A DNA stretch of 64,000 nucleotides. Origin: Pedobacter sp. KBW06 (lineage in GTDB: Bacteria > Bacteroidota > Bacteroidia > Sphingobacteriales > Sphingobacteriaceae). The stretch lies in the NCBI RefSeq assembly GCF_003852525.1, contig NZ_QAJL01000007.1, positions 124,001-188,000 of the forward strand, read 5' to 3'. A program made the position numbers and the translations under genes. How positions within the stretch are numbered: position 1 is the first letter of the stretch; each line of letters starts with the position of its first letter. Of the stretch, positions 1 to 9,069 are shown one piece after another. The notes under the pieces are model-generated. The model was given only the letters and a program-made list of their open reading frames with translations. It did no database searches and was not told the origin of the DNA.

Positions 1-5
1 GCACA

Positions 6-938
6 CTAAAGAATATAAAAGATATTGGATGCTTTAGGCACGGACTTCTCTTTGAGGTCCTCATCGTGTTTATGGCTTTCTTTAAGCATCTGCTTGATGT
101 CCCTTTCAATCGTCCGGCAAATAGAAGTCGTAGGGGTATCCGTCGGCTTATTCTCAAAAGGGTCCTGCAGGTGAATCGCCATTTTCTCAATCAGGAAAAA
201 AGAGCAGGAAATCGCGATCACCAGGGGAACTTCAATGATCCCAAAAAATTCAATCAGGCCAAACGGCAGCAGCATGATAAACAGGATCAGTGAAAAATGA
301 ATGTATACCGCATAGGTAGACGGGAAAACCGTATTCTTAATCCGTTCACACCCGCCCATTTCATTTGAAAATGCAGTTAAGGTTTTATCGATCTGAACCT
401 GCTGAAATTCATTGATCCAGCCCAGCTTAAAGGCATTGCGTAAATCTCTCGCCTGAAGCTCCTGCAGCGCCAGCGGAACGTTACTATACCTTTTGATGTG
501 TTCCATATCCTCTGCGCTGATAAAGCGCTCCAATTGAAAGAGCGGGTCTTCTCTTCTCAAATGCCGGCTCAGACTATAACACCATGCAATTTGTCTTTTC
601 GCCACCCGCTCACAGAAGGAATGCTCGTCTGAGGCCCCGAAAGGCACGTCGATGAAAGTAATCAGCTGTCTGGTCAACGTTCTCGAATCATTCACGATGG
701 CTCCCCAAAGCGTCCTCGCCTCCCACCACCTGTCGTAAGCCTGGTTGGATTTAAAAGCAAGCAGCAAGGAGATAACCGTACCTAAAATGGTGGGGACAGC
801 AATTGGAATAGAGATCCTGGTGATGTGAAAGTTCTCGTATAAAACGGCAATCAATACGGCATAAACCGTAACCCAGAGCATCTCTTTCTTGATCTTCCCT
901 AAAATATAATGAACAGGAATATTTTCTTTTAATAACAT
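6..938 (-). CDS. Bestrophin-like (UPF0187) membrane channel protein
   Basis: Predicted inner-membrane anion or cation channel of the bacterial bestrophin family, about 310 residues, the usual length. Residues 67-79 carry the family signature AYDRWWEARTLWG after a first hydrophobic segment (about 21-34) and a second (about 45-62). Further hydrophobic stretches lie near 205-250, followed by the typical LQDPFENKPTDTP region. The ATG at 938 is preferred to upstream possibilities because these would run into the upstream stress-protein gene; from 938 the two same-strand genes are 19 bp apart and probably cotranscribed. Family assignment is firm; the ion transported cannot be read from the sequence. 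Confidence 0.85.
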   Translation of the reverse strand: MLLKENIPVHYILGKIKKEMLWVTVYAVLIAVLYENFHITRISIPIAVPTILGTVISLLLAFKSNQAYDRWWEARTLWGAIVNDSRTLTRQLITFIDVPFGASDEHSFCERVAKRQIAWCYSLSRHLRREDPLFQLERFISAEDMEHIKRYSNVPLALQELQARDLRNAFKLGWINEFQQVQIDKTLTAFSNEMGGCERIKNTVFPSTYAVYIHFSLILFIMLLPFGLIEFFGIIEVPLVIAISCSFFLIEKMAIHLQDPFENKPTDTPTTSICRTIERDIKQMLKESHKHDEDLKEKSVPKASNIFYIL

Positions 939-957
939 AAATTCAGAGTTTAGAATA

Positions 958-1440
958 CTATACAACAACTTCTTCACGCAATACCGCTGAGGCATGCGCT
1001 ACCCGCATTCCCGCAGGTCTGGTCCTGATCGTTACCTCCGGCAGGCCCAGCTTATGCGCCAGTACATTCGGATTGATGCTGGCCGTATTGATGCTGCTCC
1101 AGGAGCAATTTGAGGGATGAAGAATGGAGGTTATTTCATGAAATTCTAAAAAAGATTTAAACAGCACCATTGTACTTCCATAAAAGAACTCGATCTTAAT
1201 CGCCTTGATATTTGGGAACTGAACCTTCAATTCATCGCATTGCTGATAAAATGCTTCACCAACATATTCATACTCTTTGGACCTTCTGGAAAGCATTAAC
1301 AAATCTCCGATAGAATCAGAGAGCTTAAATAGATGTACAAAAACCAAAGTCAGCTCCTCTGAATGGTTTTGAGAACAAAGAGGAGAAATACAGTCCAGAC
1401 TGGAAGCGCTAAAATCTGTTGGGATTAAAATGGTTTGCAT
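958..1440 (-). CDS. Universal stress protein (UspA-like) domain protein
   Basis: A 160-residue protein whose first strand and turn (MQTILIPTDFSASS) match the start of UspA domains, which often bind ATP. The C-terminal half is divergent: the usual G-x2-G-x9-G nucleotide loop is not recognisable, so it may be a non-ATP-binding member. It lies directly upstream of the bestrophin-like gene on the same strand, so a joint role in stress or ion homeostasis is possible but inferred. The terminal 20 residues (alanine- and valine-rich) have no evident partner in the family. Confidence 0.65.
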   Translation of the reverse strand: MQTILIPTDFSASSLDCISPLCSQNHSEELTLVFVHLFKLSDSIGDLLMLSRRSKEYEYVGEAFYQQCDELKVQFPNIKAIKIEFFYGSTMVLFKSFLEFHEITSILHPSNCSWSSINTASINPNVLAHKLGLPEVTIRTRPAGMRVAHASAVLREEVVV

Positions 1441-1545
1441 ATTAATTTATTTAATGGGTTAAACTTTAATTAGTTATGCAATTTTACCGGAGAGAGATTA
1501 GGATGGACTAAAGAAAAAATTATAATTTGATTAGAGTTTATAATA

Positions 1546-1589
1546 AAAATTCAGCGCTCCCGGCCCCTCTGATGAGGCCCGAAAGCACT
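1546..1589 (-). terminator. Likely terminator of the histidine kinase gene
   Basis: Read on the minus strand, downstream of the kinase stop, AGTGCT pairs with AGCGCT and the stem continues through GGGCC/GGCC with one mismatch and G-T pairs. The hairpin is followed by GAATTTTTATT. It separates the two-component system from the stress-protein gene. Confidence 0.45.
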
Positions 1590-1677
1590 TTATTCCCGAA
1601 AGGAATATTTTAAAAAAGCAACTTATTAGAAAGTGATTAGAAAGGGGAAAACGTTACTCAGGAAATCTCCGGACCGA

Positions 1678-3039
1678 TCAGGAACTGATGGGCAATACCA
1701 CCCTCATTTCTGTTCCCTTTACCACCTCCGAATTGATCCCGATCGAGCCCTTGTGCAGCCGGATGATGTTCAGCGTAAGCGGCAGGCCAATGCCATGCCC
1801 GTTAAACTCACCCGTATTTGAAGCGCGGAAAAAAGGCTCAAAGATGTACTGCTGGTCTTTTAAGGGAATCCCAATCCCCTGGTCGGTAACCACAATCAGA
1901 ATCCTTTTATACTCCAGGCGCAAGGCAATCTTAACGGTCTGGTGACTGGAATATTTGCAGGCATTGAGAATGATGTTACTTAAAGCGAGCTGCAATAAAT
2001 TGACATTCCCTTCCGTATACAATTGAGATTCATCCTCAGGAAGTGCAGAAAAATCAAGCTCAAGGACACTCTTTTCATCAATCTTCTTAACGAAACCTGC
2101 CACCATGACCACCAGCTCATCAATCCTGATTTTCTGCCAGTTCTGTTTCTTTCCGTCAAAACCGGATTGCGCCAACCCCAATAAGCTGGTAATGATGTGT
2201 TCCAGTTGCTCTGCATGGGAAAGAATCACCTTGGTGGACTTTTCTGCTGCCGGCGACAACTCTCCGCCTGACAACAATAGCTGTACCTCTCCGGTGATGA
2301 TCGACAAGGGGGTTTTGAGTTCATGAGAGGCGTTGCTCACAAAGTTATTCTGCGTTTCAAATGCCGTTTCCAGCCTGTTCAGCATGTTGTTAAACGTAAG
2401 GACCAGCTCTGACATCTCGTCGTTTCCGCCCAGCTCTTCCAATCTGGAATGCAGGTTATTGGCAGAAATGTTCTTTACTTTTCTCATCACTGTCCGAATC
2501 GGATTAACGGTATAATGAGAAAAGACTTTACCGGCAATATAGGTGAGAAACAAAGAAATGATAAAGACAAAAATCATAACCTTCTTCAGGGTCTCGAGCT
2601 CCCTGAACCCATAAGGGTCTAAAGCGGTGACAATGACAATATGCTTCTCCTGGTTTTCTTTAAATAGTTTTCCATAGAAAAAGCGGTTATCCTCGTTGTA
2701 ACCGGCCTTTCCTTCCTTTACAATCCGATAGAAAAAATCACCGGGGATATTTTTGGGAACATCACCATTTAACCGGTTCAGGGAATCCAGTCCGATGATA
2801 TATTGCTGCTCATCTTCCAGCTTTTCCAGGTATTTGGTACGCATTTCCTTATAAGTGGAGGAAAGTTCATCCGGATGGATGTAAATGTCAGCGGCAAGGT
2901 TTACCCTCGCCTCCAGCCGCTTAAAAAAATCCTGAAAATTAAACTGGGAAACAAAATAAAAAATGGTAAAATTTAATAAAATCAGGCCAACCGTTCCAAT
3001 ACCAAAGAAAAGAAGGGTAATCTTAGTTTGAATCCTCAT
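1678..3039 (-). CDS. Sensor histidine kinase (HAMP, HisKA, HATPase)
   Basis: Membrane histidine kinase of 453 residues. A first transmembrane helix lies at about 7-30 and a second at about 154-174, enclosing a periplasmic sensor of roughly 120 residues without a recognised domain. A HAMP linker follows (about 175-230), then a HisKA domain with the phospho-acceptor His239 in SNASHELKTPL. The ATPase domain shows the N box (NILLNACKYSS), G1 (DQGIGIP) and G2 (GHGIGLPL). The start codon is 2 bp after the stop of the response regulator, so the two form one operon with the regulator first. The signal is unknown. Confidence 0.93.
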   Translation of the reverse strand: MRIQTKITLLFFGIGTVGLILLNFTIFYFVSQFNFQDFFKRLEARVNLAADIYIHPDELSSTYKEMRTKYLEKLEDEQQYIIGLDSLNRLNGDVPKNIPGDFFYRIVKEGKAGYNEDNRFFYGKLFKENQEKHIVIVTALDPYGFRELETLKKVMIFVFIISLFLTYIAGKVFSHYTVNPIRTVMRKVKNISANNLHSRLEELGGNDEMSELVLTFNNMLNRLETAFETQNNFVSNASHELKTPLSIITGEVQLLLSGGELSPAAEKSTKVILSHAEQLEHIITSLLGLAQSGFDGKKQNWQKIRIDELVVMVAGFVKKIDEKSVLELDFSALPEDESQLYTEGNVNLLQLALSNIILNACKYSSHQTVKIALRLEYKRILIVVTDQGIGIPLKDQQYIFEPFFRASNTGEFNGHGIGLPLTLNIIRLHKGSIGINSEVVKGTEMRVVLPISS

Positions 3040-3041
3040 AC

Positions 3042-3752
3042 CTATCGAAGCTCCTGATGTTCAAGCGAATGTTTCATGATGTAACCCATTCCAAAGACCG
3101 TATGAATGAGACGTTCTTTACCGCCCTCATCAATTTTCTTTCTCAGGTAATTGACATAGACATCGACCACATTAGTGCCCATATTGAAATCGATATCCCA
3201 TACATTTTCCAGAATCTGAACCCTGGAAAGTACCTTATTCTGATTTTTCAACAGGTATTCCAGCAAACGGTATTCTGTTGCGGTAAGCTGAATGGACTGA
3301 CCAGCGCGGCTGACGGCCTTTGAACTGGTATTCAGCTGAAGATCCGCAATGCTTAAGGTATCAGAAGCAACGTTTAAATGCCCTCTGCTCCTCCTCAGCA
3401 AGGTCCTGATCCGGGCCACGAGTTCTACGAAATTAAATGGCTTCACGAGGTAATCGTCAGCCCCGCTCTCCAGACCGGTCACCACATTTTCGGTGCTTCC
3501 CAAAGCGGTGAGCATGAGCACAGGCAGTCCGGAGTTTTTCAACCGAATCTCTTTACAGACCTGAATCCCATTCATTCCCGGCAGCATGACATCGAGAATA
3601 ACCAGGTCAAAATCGTATTTCAAGGCCATCTCCAATCCGGTCAAACCGTCTCCTGCCACACTCACTTCCATCTTTTCAGCAGCCAGGCCCCTCACAATCA
3701 CAGAAACCAGGTCTGGTGTATCCTCGATCAGCAAAATCTTCGTTTTATCCAT
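3042..3752 (-). CDS. OmpR/PhoB-family response regulator
   Basis: Two-domain DNA-binding regulator of 236 residues. The receiver has acidic residues E10 and D11, phospho-acceptor D54 (LVILDVMLPG), T82 and K104 (YLVKPF). A winged-helix effector domain covers about 130-228 and ends in the family motif VFGMGYIMK. It is the first gene of the pair with the histidine kinase and is presumably phosphorylated by it. The target genes are not evident; autoregulation would be typical of the family. Confidence 0.94.
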   Translation of the reverse strand: MDKTKILLIEDTPDLVSVIVRGLAAEKMEVSVAGDGLTGLEMALKYDFDLVILDVMLPGMNGIQVCKEIRLKNSGLPVLMLTALGSTENVVTGLESGADDYLVKPFNFVELVARIRTLLRRSRGHLNVASDTLSIADLQLNTSSKAVSRAGQSIQLTATEYRLLEYLLKNQNKVLSRVQILENVWDIDFNMGTNVVDVYVNYLRKKIDEGGKERLIHTVFGMGYIMKHSLEHQELR

Positions 3753-3834
3753 TATTTTTCTAAAATAGAACTTGCTACATCAAAAACCAATCCTAAACCC
3801 CAAGGTCTGACCCTTATCTGACATTAAAGCCCAT

Positions 3835-3870
3835 AAAAAAAGGATGAGCGGAAATTAACCCGGTCATCCT
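3835..3870 (-). terminator. Rho-independent terminator after the FAD oxidase gene
   Basis: On the minus strand AGGATGA-c-CGG pairs with CCG-c-TCATCCT around an 8-nt loop and is followed by a run of T residues. It lies 25 bp past the FAD oxidase stop and before the two-component operon, so it fits as an intrinsic terminator. Confidence 0.8.
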
Positions 3871-3894
3871 GATCTGATTATAACACCAAAAACC

Positions 3895-5292
3895 TTAAAA
3901 GATTTTTCCCGGATTCAGAATGCCTGAAGGGTCAAATACCTTTTTAATGCTGCGCATTAGGTTCAGGTGAATTTCGCTGTATTTTATCGGCATAAAGTCC
4001 TTTTGCACGAGACCAATTCCATGCTCTCCGGAAATTGTTCCTCCCAATGCACTCGTCAGTTCAAAGACTTCGACAATGCCCTCTTTCAATTTGTTTTTCC
4101 AGTCCTCATCACTCATCCCGGCTTTGATGATGTTCACATGGAGGTTTCCATCCCCGGCATGCCCGTAACACACACTTTCAAAACCATATCTGCCACCGAT
4201 CTCCTTAATTCCTTTAATTAATTTCGGCAATGCCGCTCTCGGCACCACGGTATCTTCTTCTTTATAGATAGAGTTGGATTTCACCGACTCCGGCATCGTG
4301 CGCCTGATCTTCCAGAGTTCGTCCTTTTGCATTGCGGTATCCGCAAACAGCACATCTGTACAGCCAAACTCTTCCAGCACAACATTCACACGCTCGCAGT
4401 CTTTAAAAATAGTGTCCATGTCATCGCCATCAAATTCTATCAAAAGAAAAGCATTCACCCCATCTTTGAGGTCAAATTTGATGTCGTCATATTCAATTAC
4501 CCATTCCACTCCCCTTCGTTCCATAAATTCCAGGGCAGAAGGAATCACCCCCGCTCTGAAGATGGCCGATACTGCGCCACAGGCCTGTTCATTTTCAGAA
4601 AAAGAAGCCATCATGAGCACACTGTGCTGAACTTTTGGAATCAGCTTCGCTACAATTTTCGTAACCACGCCCAATGTCCCTTCAGAACCGATCATCAACT
4701 GTGTCAGGTTATAACCCGAAGCATATTTCAGGGTATTTGCACCGGTCCAGATCACCTCTCCTGTAGGCAATACCACTTCCAGGTTCAGAATATATTCCCT
4801 GATCGTCCCGTATTTCACTACCCTTGGTCCGCCCGAACCATGCGCCACATTTCCGCCGATAAAGCAGGAGCCTTTACTCGAAGGATCAATGGGATAAAGC
4901 AGTCCCTTTTCAGCAACGGCATCCATAAATTCCTGAGTGATCACACCGGGCTCCACTATCGCCTGCAGGTTTTCCGTATCGATGTCAATGATCTTTTTAA
5001 ACTTCTCCATAGACAGCAATACACCACCGAAGACCGGCAATGCGCCTCCGCTCAAACCTGTTCCACCACCCCGGGGCGTCACAGGAACATGATGTGCATT
5101 ACATAATTTCAATAAGGCAGCCACTGCAGCAGTGTCTTTAGGTTTAACCACTACTTCAGGGTAATATTTCAAATCTTCAGTTTCATCATGACAATAAGTA
5201 TTTAAAGAATCTTCATCCGTAAAAACACTTTCTGCACCAACAGCTGTTTTGATCAGCTCCAGCAATTCTGAAGTTATTTTAGTGTATTCCAT
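3895..5292 (-). CDS. FAD-linked oxidase, GlcD / D-lactate dehydrogenase type
   Basis: Flavoprotein of 465 residues with the FAD_binding_4 domain first (PRGGGTGLSGGALP at about 73-86, SSKGSCFIGGNVAHGSGG at about 138-155) and the FAD-oxidase C-terminal domain after it, including YGHAGDGNLHVNI and SGEHGIGLVQ. The family oxidises 2-hydroxy acids such as glycolate or D-lactate and passes electrons to quinone or another acceptor. The protein is the GlcD-type single subunit; no GlcE or GlcF gene is adjacent. Substrate is not determined by sequence alone. It is monocistronic, with its own terminator. Confidence 0.88.
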   Translation of the reverse strand: MEYTKITSELLELIKTAVGAESVFTDEDSLNTYCHDETEDLKYYPEVVVKPKDTAAVAALLKLCNAHHVPVTPRGGGTGLSGGALPVFGGVLLSMEKFKKIIDIDTENLQAIVEPGVITQEFMDAVAEKGLLYPIDPSSKGSCFIGGNVAHGSGGPRVVKYGTIREYILNLEVVLPTGEVIWTGANTLKYASGYNLTQLMIGSEGTLGVVTKIVAKLIPKVQHSVLMMASFSENEQACGAVSAIFRAGVIPSALEFMERRGVEWVIEYDDIKFDLKDGVNAFLLIEFDGDDMDTIFKDCERVNVVLEEFGCTDVLFADTAMQKDELWKIRRTMPESVKSNSIYKEEDTVVPRAALPKLIKGIKEIGGRYGFESVCYGHAGDGNLHVNIIKAGMSDEDWKNKLKEGIVEVFELTSALGGTISGEHGIGLVQKDFMPIKYSEIHLNLMRSIKKVFDPSGILNPGKIF

Positions 5293-5401
5293 TATATATT
5301 TGGTTTTTTTAATCTTTAAAAAGAAGGTAATCTAAGCACCGGATTTATTGATAAGCAAAGTATTCATTTAACAATAGTGTTCTTTTGAGAACAACGTTGA
5401 T

Positions 5402-5788
5402 TTAGGCTTGTTTTTCAGGAGCAGTATAGCTCAGCTGAACGAAAGAATGTCCAACTTCGCCCGGCATTGGCGGGTTCATTTTGCGAATCCCTGCCTGGGC
5501 AGTCAATACGAAAGGATAATGGGCAATCACGCGGTCCAGAATCCGCTTCACTACCGTTTCCAGCATCTTCTGTGTATTTTGCATTTCCTCCAGAATAATG
5601 GTATTGATCACTTCATAATTCACCGTATGGTTCAGGTTTTCGGTATCTCCGGTATGGACAAAAGTGACCACTACATCTACCAGAAAATAGATCCCGATTA
5701 AATGCTCTTCCGGATACCAGCCATGAAGGGCGAAACACTTTACATCTCTTAACGCAACGGTTTGTATATAGCTATTTGCTGAACTCAT
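5402..5788 (-). CDS. folB: Dihydroneopterin aldolase
   Basis: Folate-pathway enzyme converting 7,8-dihydroneopterin to 6-hydroxymethyl-dihydropterin and glycolaldehyde. At 128 residues it is the normal length. Visible family residues include LHGWYPEE (21-28, with the substrate-binding Glu), Tyr58 in VNYEVI and Lys103 in AGIRKMNPPMPG. It is transcribed divergently from the acyl-CoA dehydrogenase, with 134 bp between the starts. No other folate gene is nearby. Confidence 0.9.
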   Translation of the reverse strand: MSSANSYIQTVALRDVKCFALHGWYPEEHLIGIYFLVDVVVTFVHTGDTENLNHTVNYEVINTIILEEMQNTQKMLETVVKRILDRVIAHYPFVLTAQAGIRKMNPPMPGEVGHSFVQLSYTAPEKQA

Positions 5789-5840
5789 TTGGCAAAATTA
5801 ATTTTTTGGACGGTTTTTACCAGCCATTCCCCGAAATTAT

Positions 5841-5848
5841 TACCTTTG
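5841..5848 (+). promoter_or_regulatory. Possible -7 promoter element of the acyl-CoA dehydrogenase
   Basis: TACCTTTG matches the Bacteroidota -7 consensus TAnnTTTG and lies 74 bp before the ATG at 5923. The matching -33 TTTG is weak; only a T-run at 5814-5818 is at about the right distance. Confidence 0.3.
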
Positions 5849-5922
5849 AAACAAAGGGCTTTGAAAAAATCCCGGCTCAAACAAAAGCAACAGCTGATCA
5901 ATAACCAAATATAGTGTAAACA

Positions 5923-7113
5923 ATGAATAAATCTGCCAAAAAAGACCTTTACGAAGCTCCTGATTATTATTTGCTCGACGAATTACTTACGGAAGAACAC
6001 AAGCTTATCCGCTCTGCGGCCAGAGATTGGGTAAAGAAAGAAGTTAGCCCGATCATTGAAGACTATGCACAAAAGGCAGAATTCCCTAAACACCTGATCA
6101 AAGGACTGGGAGAAATAGGTGCTTTTGGACCTACCATCCCTGTAGAATATGGTGGTGCCGGACTGGATTACATTGCTTACGGGATCCTGATGCAGGAAAT
6201 TGAACGCGGTGATTCCGGAATCAGGTCTACTGCTTCCGTTCAGGGATCATTGGTAATGTATCCGATCTACGCTTACGGTACAGAAGAACAACGCAAAAAA
6301 TACCTTCCAAAATTAGCTACAGGAGAACTGATGGGCTGTTTCGGACTCACCGAACCGGATCATGGATCTAACCCTGGTGGAATGGTGACCAATATAAAAG
6401 ACAAAGGCGACCATTACCTGCTGAATGGCGCAAAAATGTGGATCTCCAACGCTCCTTTCGCTGATATCGCAGTGGTATGGGCAAAGGATGAATCCGGAAA
6501 AATCAGAGGATTGGTGGTAGAAAGAGGAATGGAAGGTTTCAGCACTCCGGAAACACATAACAAATGGAGCTTAAGGGCTTCTGCTACCGGCGAGCTGGTA
6601 TTTGACAATGTGAAAGTTCCCAAAGAAAACCTTTTCCCGGAAATCAGTGGATTAAAAGGCCCGCTGGGTTGCTTAAACCAGGCACGTTATGGCATCGCCT
6701 GGGGTGCCTTGGGTGCAGCAATGGACTGCTATGATACCGCATTGCGCTATTCCAAAGAGCGTGTACAATTCGGAAAACCGATTGGCGGATTCCAGCTGCA
6801 GCAAAAGAAACTGGCAGAAATGGTGACTGAAATTACCAAAGCACAATTGCTGGTATGGCGTTTAGGGGTCTTGAAAAGTGAAAACAGGGCCACTGCGGAA
6901 CAGATCTCCATGGCGAAAAGAAACAGTGTAGAAATTGCATTGGATATCGCCCGTAACGCCCGGCAAATGTTAGGTGGAATGGGAATCACCGGAGAATACT
7001 CGATTATGAGACACATGATGAACTTAGAGTCTGTAGTGACCTACGAGGGAACACATGACATCCATTTATTGATCACCGGAATGGACGTGACTGGAATAAA
7101 CGCATTCAAATAA
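5923..7113 (+). CDS. Acyl-CoA dehydrogenase, glutaryl-CoA dehydrogenase-like
   Basis: FAD-dependent acyl-CoA dehydrogenase of 396 residues. The internal motifs GCFGLTEPDHGSNPGGM, SLRASATGELVFDNV and CLNQARYGIAWG closely follow the glutaryl-CoA dehydrogenase subgroup, and the catalytic base is Glu375 in VVTYEGTHDIH. It therefore probably oxidises, and possibly decarboxylates, glutaryl-CoA to crotonyl-CoA in lysine or tryptophan breakdown. Electrons would go to an electron-transfer flavoprotein. Subgroup assignment rests on remembered motifs, not an alignment. The next gene begins 18 bp later and may be cotranscribed. Confidence 0.9.
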   Translation: MNKSAKKDLYEAPDYYLLDELLTEEHKLIRSAARDWVKKEVSPIIEDYAQKAEFPKHLIKGLGEIGAFGPTIPVEYGGAGLDYIAYGILMQEIERGDSGIRSTASVQGSLVMYPIYAYGTEEQRKKYLPKLATGELMGCFGLTEPDHGSNPGGMVTNIKDKGDHYLLNGAKMWISNAPFADIAVVWAKDESGKIRGLVVERGMEGFSTPETHNKWSLRASATGELVFDNVKVPKENLFPEISGLKGPLGCLNQARYGIAWGALGAAMDCYDTALRYSKERVQFGKPIGGFQLQQKKLAEMVTEITKAQLLVWRLGVLKSENRATAEQISMAKRNSVEIALDIARNARQMLGGMGITGEYSIMRHMMNLESVVTYEGTHDIHLLITGMDVTGINAFK

Positions 7114-7131
7114 ACTATATTTGCGCCAGCA

Positions 7132-7512
7132 ATGAAAACATTTAAAAAATACTATTCCCTCCCTGCCCCTCCTGAAGAGGTGTACTGGGCAATGACAAAA
7201 GCGCAAAGCATCCAGCTGTGGACAGGTGCAGAAGCAGAATTTACAGAAGAAGTAAACACAGAGTTCTCTTTTTGGGATGGCGATATCGTGGGTAAAAACC
7301 TGGAATTGGAATATGGCAAAAAGATCGTTCAGCAATGGTATTTCGGAGAAGAAAATGAACCTTCTATCGTGACCATCAAACTTCATGAAGATAAAAAAGG
7401 AACCTCACTGGAATTCGTACAAACGAACATCCCCGACGAGGATTACGAAGAATTCACTTCAGGATTAACCGAATATTACTTCGGAGGCCTGATCGACTTT
7501 TTCGAAGACTAA
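7132..7512 (+). CDS. SRPBCC / AHSA1-like START-domain protein
   Basis: Small soluble protein of 126 residues with the AHSA1-like layout: an N-terminal strand and PPEEVYWAMT helix, a central W-D-G segment (FSFWDGDIVGKNLELE), QQWYFGE and a C-terminal helix ending in a short acidic tail. The fold makes a hydrophobic ligand pocket; the ligand is unknown. It follows the acyl-CoA dehydrogenase by 18 bp on the same strand. It ends at the start of a 398-bp non-coding stretch filled with hairpins. Confidence 0.75.
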   Translation: MKTFKKYYSLPAPPEEVYWAMTKAQSIQLWTGAEAEFTEEVNTEFSFWDGDIVGKNLELEYGKKIVQQWYFGEENEPSIVTIKLHEDKKGTSLEFVQTNIPDEDYEEFTSGLTEYYFGGLIDFFED

Positions 7513-7571
7513 AAGAAGAAAAGGCTACTTAAATAACAGTATCTCGATAGCTGAAAATTAAATTTAGCTTT

Positions 7572-7657
7572 AAAAAAAGAGGAATATCTTTTCGTCCCCG
7601 AATCTTTGCTAAAGGGCAAATATTCGAATGTCCTTAAAGAAACACCTCTTTTTTTTT
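7572..7657 (+). ncRNA. Structured hairpin element C (86 bp)
   Basis: An 11-bp outer stem AAAAAAAGAGG / CCTCTTTTTTT encloses a second stem CGAAT/ATTCG topped by TTTGC/GCAAA, with short CTTT/AAAG pairing between. It has the same topology as the 92-bp repeat at 7755-7846 but little shared sequence in the middle. The T-run at its right end would let it end transcription from the START-domain gene, yet it is much larger than an ordinary terminator. RNA versus DNA function is not decided. Confidence 0.45.
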
Positions 7658-7708
7658 AAATCCTGCACAGGTATATTGCCTTCTTAATGGCGTACCTATG
7701 CAGGATTT
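7658..7708. repeat. Hairpin element D
   Basis: AAATCCTGCA pairs perfectly with TGCAGGATTT; inside it AGGTA pairs with TACCT and GCC with GGC around a TTCTTAAT loop. It directly abuts element C. It lies between converging genes, so bidirectional termination is one possible role. Confidence 0.5.
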
Positions 7709-7754
7709 CTATTTTAACGACGATTCATTGTGCCTGATTTTGACACTTAATTTC

Positions 7755-7846
7755 AAAAAAAGAAGGCATTCCAGGAAAAGGCATAGGAATTTTGCCCCCT
7801 TCAGGGCAAAGGTTCCAGCCTTTGAGTGGTAATACCTTCTTTTTTA
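7755..7846 (+). repeat. Structured dispersed repeat, copy A
   Basis: A 92-bp element with outer arms AAAGAAGG/CCTTCTTT, a middle stem AAAGGC/GCCTTT, a short GGAA/TTCC stem and an apical TTTGCCC/GGGCAAA hairpin. A closely similar copy lies in opposite orientation at 17756-17847. Between the two copies the innermost pair of the outer stem changes from G-C to C-G, which supports a conserved fold. It lies between convergent genes. It could be a REP/MITE-like palindromic unit or a small RNA. Confidence 0.7.
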
Positions 7847-7910
7847 AGCAGAATTACGCTCAGGTTATCCGGCACTATTCAAGTAAAAACTGTCTGGTCC
7901 AAACAAGCCT

Positions 7911-9068
7911 TTATCCTTCCGTGTCGTATACAGAGACGATGTTCTCCCTTAAATTATAATGCGAAGCCATCACTTCTCCATAAGCACCTGTACTGCGCAA
8001 AGCAATCAGGTCTCCACGTAAAGTTTCCGGCAATTCGACCTCTTTACCAAAGCAATCTGTGCTTTCGCAAATTGGCCCAACCACATCATATTTAACCGAA
8101 TCTTCCAAAGCAAGCTTGGAAATGTTTTCAATTTTATGGTAAGCCTGATATAAAGCTGGTCTCATCAGTTCCGTCATTCCGGCATCCAGAATGATAAAGT
8201 TCTTTTTCTTTCCGTTTTTCACGTAAAGTACCTTGCTGATCAATGAAGCACATTGTCCGACTAAAGCCCTGCCCAGTTCAAAATGAACCTCCTGGTTAGA
8301 CCTTACTTCCAGAAAGTCCTGGAACACCTTAAAATAGGCTGCAAAGTCCGGCACCTGCTGTTCCGGGTTGTGGTAATCAATCCCCAAACCTCCGCCAACA
8401 TTTAATACCTTTACGATGAAGCCACGTTCTTCGAACCATCCGGCAAATTCATTCACGCGGACACATAAATTTTTATAGACATCCAGGTTCGTAATCTGTG
8501 ATCCGATATGGAAGTGGATCCCTATAAATTCCAGGTTCGGACTTTTCTTTAACATCTCTGCACAGGCCGTTAAATCCCAGGAGTTGACTCCGAATTTGTT
8601 CTCATCCAATCCGGTGGTAATGTTATGGTGGGTATGCGCATCTACATTCGGATTAATCCGGATCGCCACTCTCGCCAGCTTCCCTTTCTTTTCCGCAAGC
8701 TCATTGATCACTTCCAGCTCCTGAACAGATTCTACGTTAAAGCAGAAAATATCATTATCCAGCGCAGCATTGATCTCACGGTCGGACTTACCCACTCCCG
8801 CAAACACCACCTGACTTTTATCAAAGCCAATCTCGATGGCCTTGTTCACTTCGCCACCGCTTACACAGTCGGCACCAAAACCTACCGCCTTGATCTTTTG
8901 TAAAACAGCAGGATTGAAATTTGCTTTCATGGCATAGTGCACATGAAAATTATATACCTTAGCGGCCGCTGCGCAATCACTTAACGTTTTTTGCAGTAAA
9001 GTAAGGTCATAATAATAAAAGGGTGTTTCTATATTTGCGAAACGTGCTATATCTTTATCGGAAAACAT
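7911..9068 (-). CDS. lysA: Diaminopimelate decarboxylase
   Basis: PLP enzyme making L-lysine from meso-diaminopimelate, 385 residues. The PLP lysine is in HYAMKANFNP (about residue 48), the glycine-rich phosphate loop is VLNVGGGLGIDY, and the active-site cysteine is in VGPICESTDCFG with GAYGEVMASHYN near the end. Start: a TTG at 9077 would add three residues, but ATG at 9068 fits the family start MFSDKDIARF better. That ATG is one base from the divergent start of a small membrane protein at 9070, so the promoter must lie inside that gene. It precedes lysC in pathway terms, but lysC is a separate unit upstream. Confidence 0.95.
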   Translation of the reverse strand: MFSDKDIARFANIETPFYYYDLTLLQKTLSDCAAAAKVYNFHVHYAMKANFNPAVLQKIKAVGFGADCVSGGEVNKAIEIGFDKSQVVFAGVGKSDREINAALDNDIFCFNVESVQELEVINELAEKKGKLARVAIRINPNVDAHTHHNITTGLDENKFGVNSWDLTACAEMLKKSPNLEFIGIHFHIGSQITNLDVYKNLCVRVNEFAGWFEERGFIVKVLNVGGGLGIDYHNPEQQVPDFAAYFKVFQDFLEVRSNQEVHFELGRALVGQCASLISKVLYVKNGKKKNFIILDAGMTELMRPALYQAYHKIENISKLALEDSVKYDVVGPICESTDCFGKEVELPETLRGDLIALRSTGAYGEVMASHYNLRENIVSVYDTEG

Positions 9069-9069
9069 A

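Noticed and set aside
5379..5392. Palindrome GTTCTTTTGAGAAC between folB and the FAD oxidase
   Set aside because: Arms of only 5 bp; too weak for a terminator, and no second site to support an operator.
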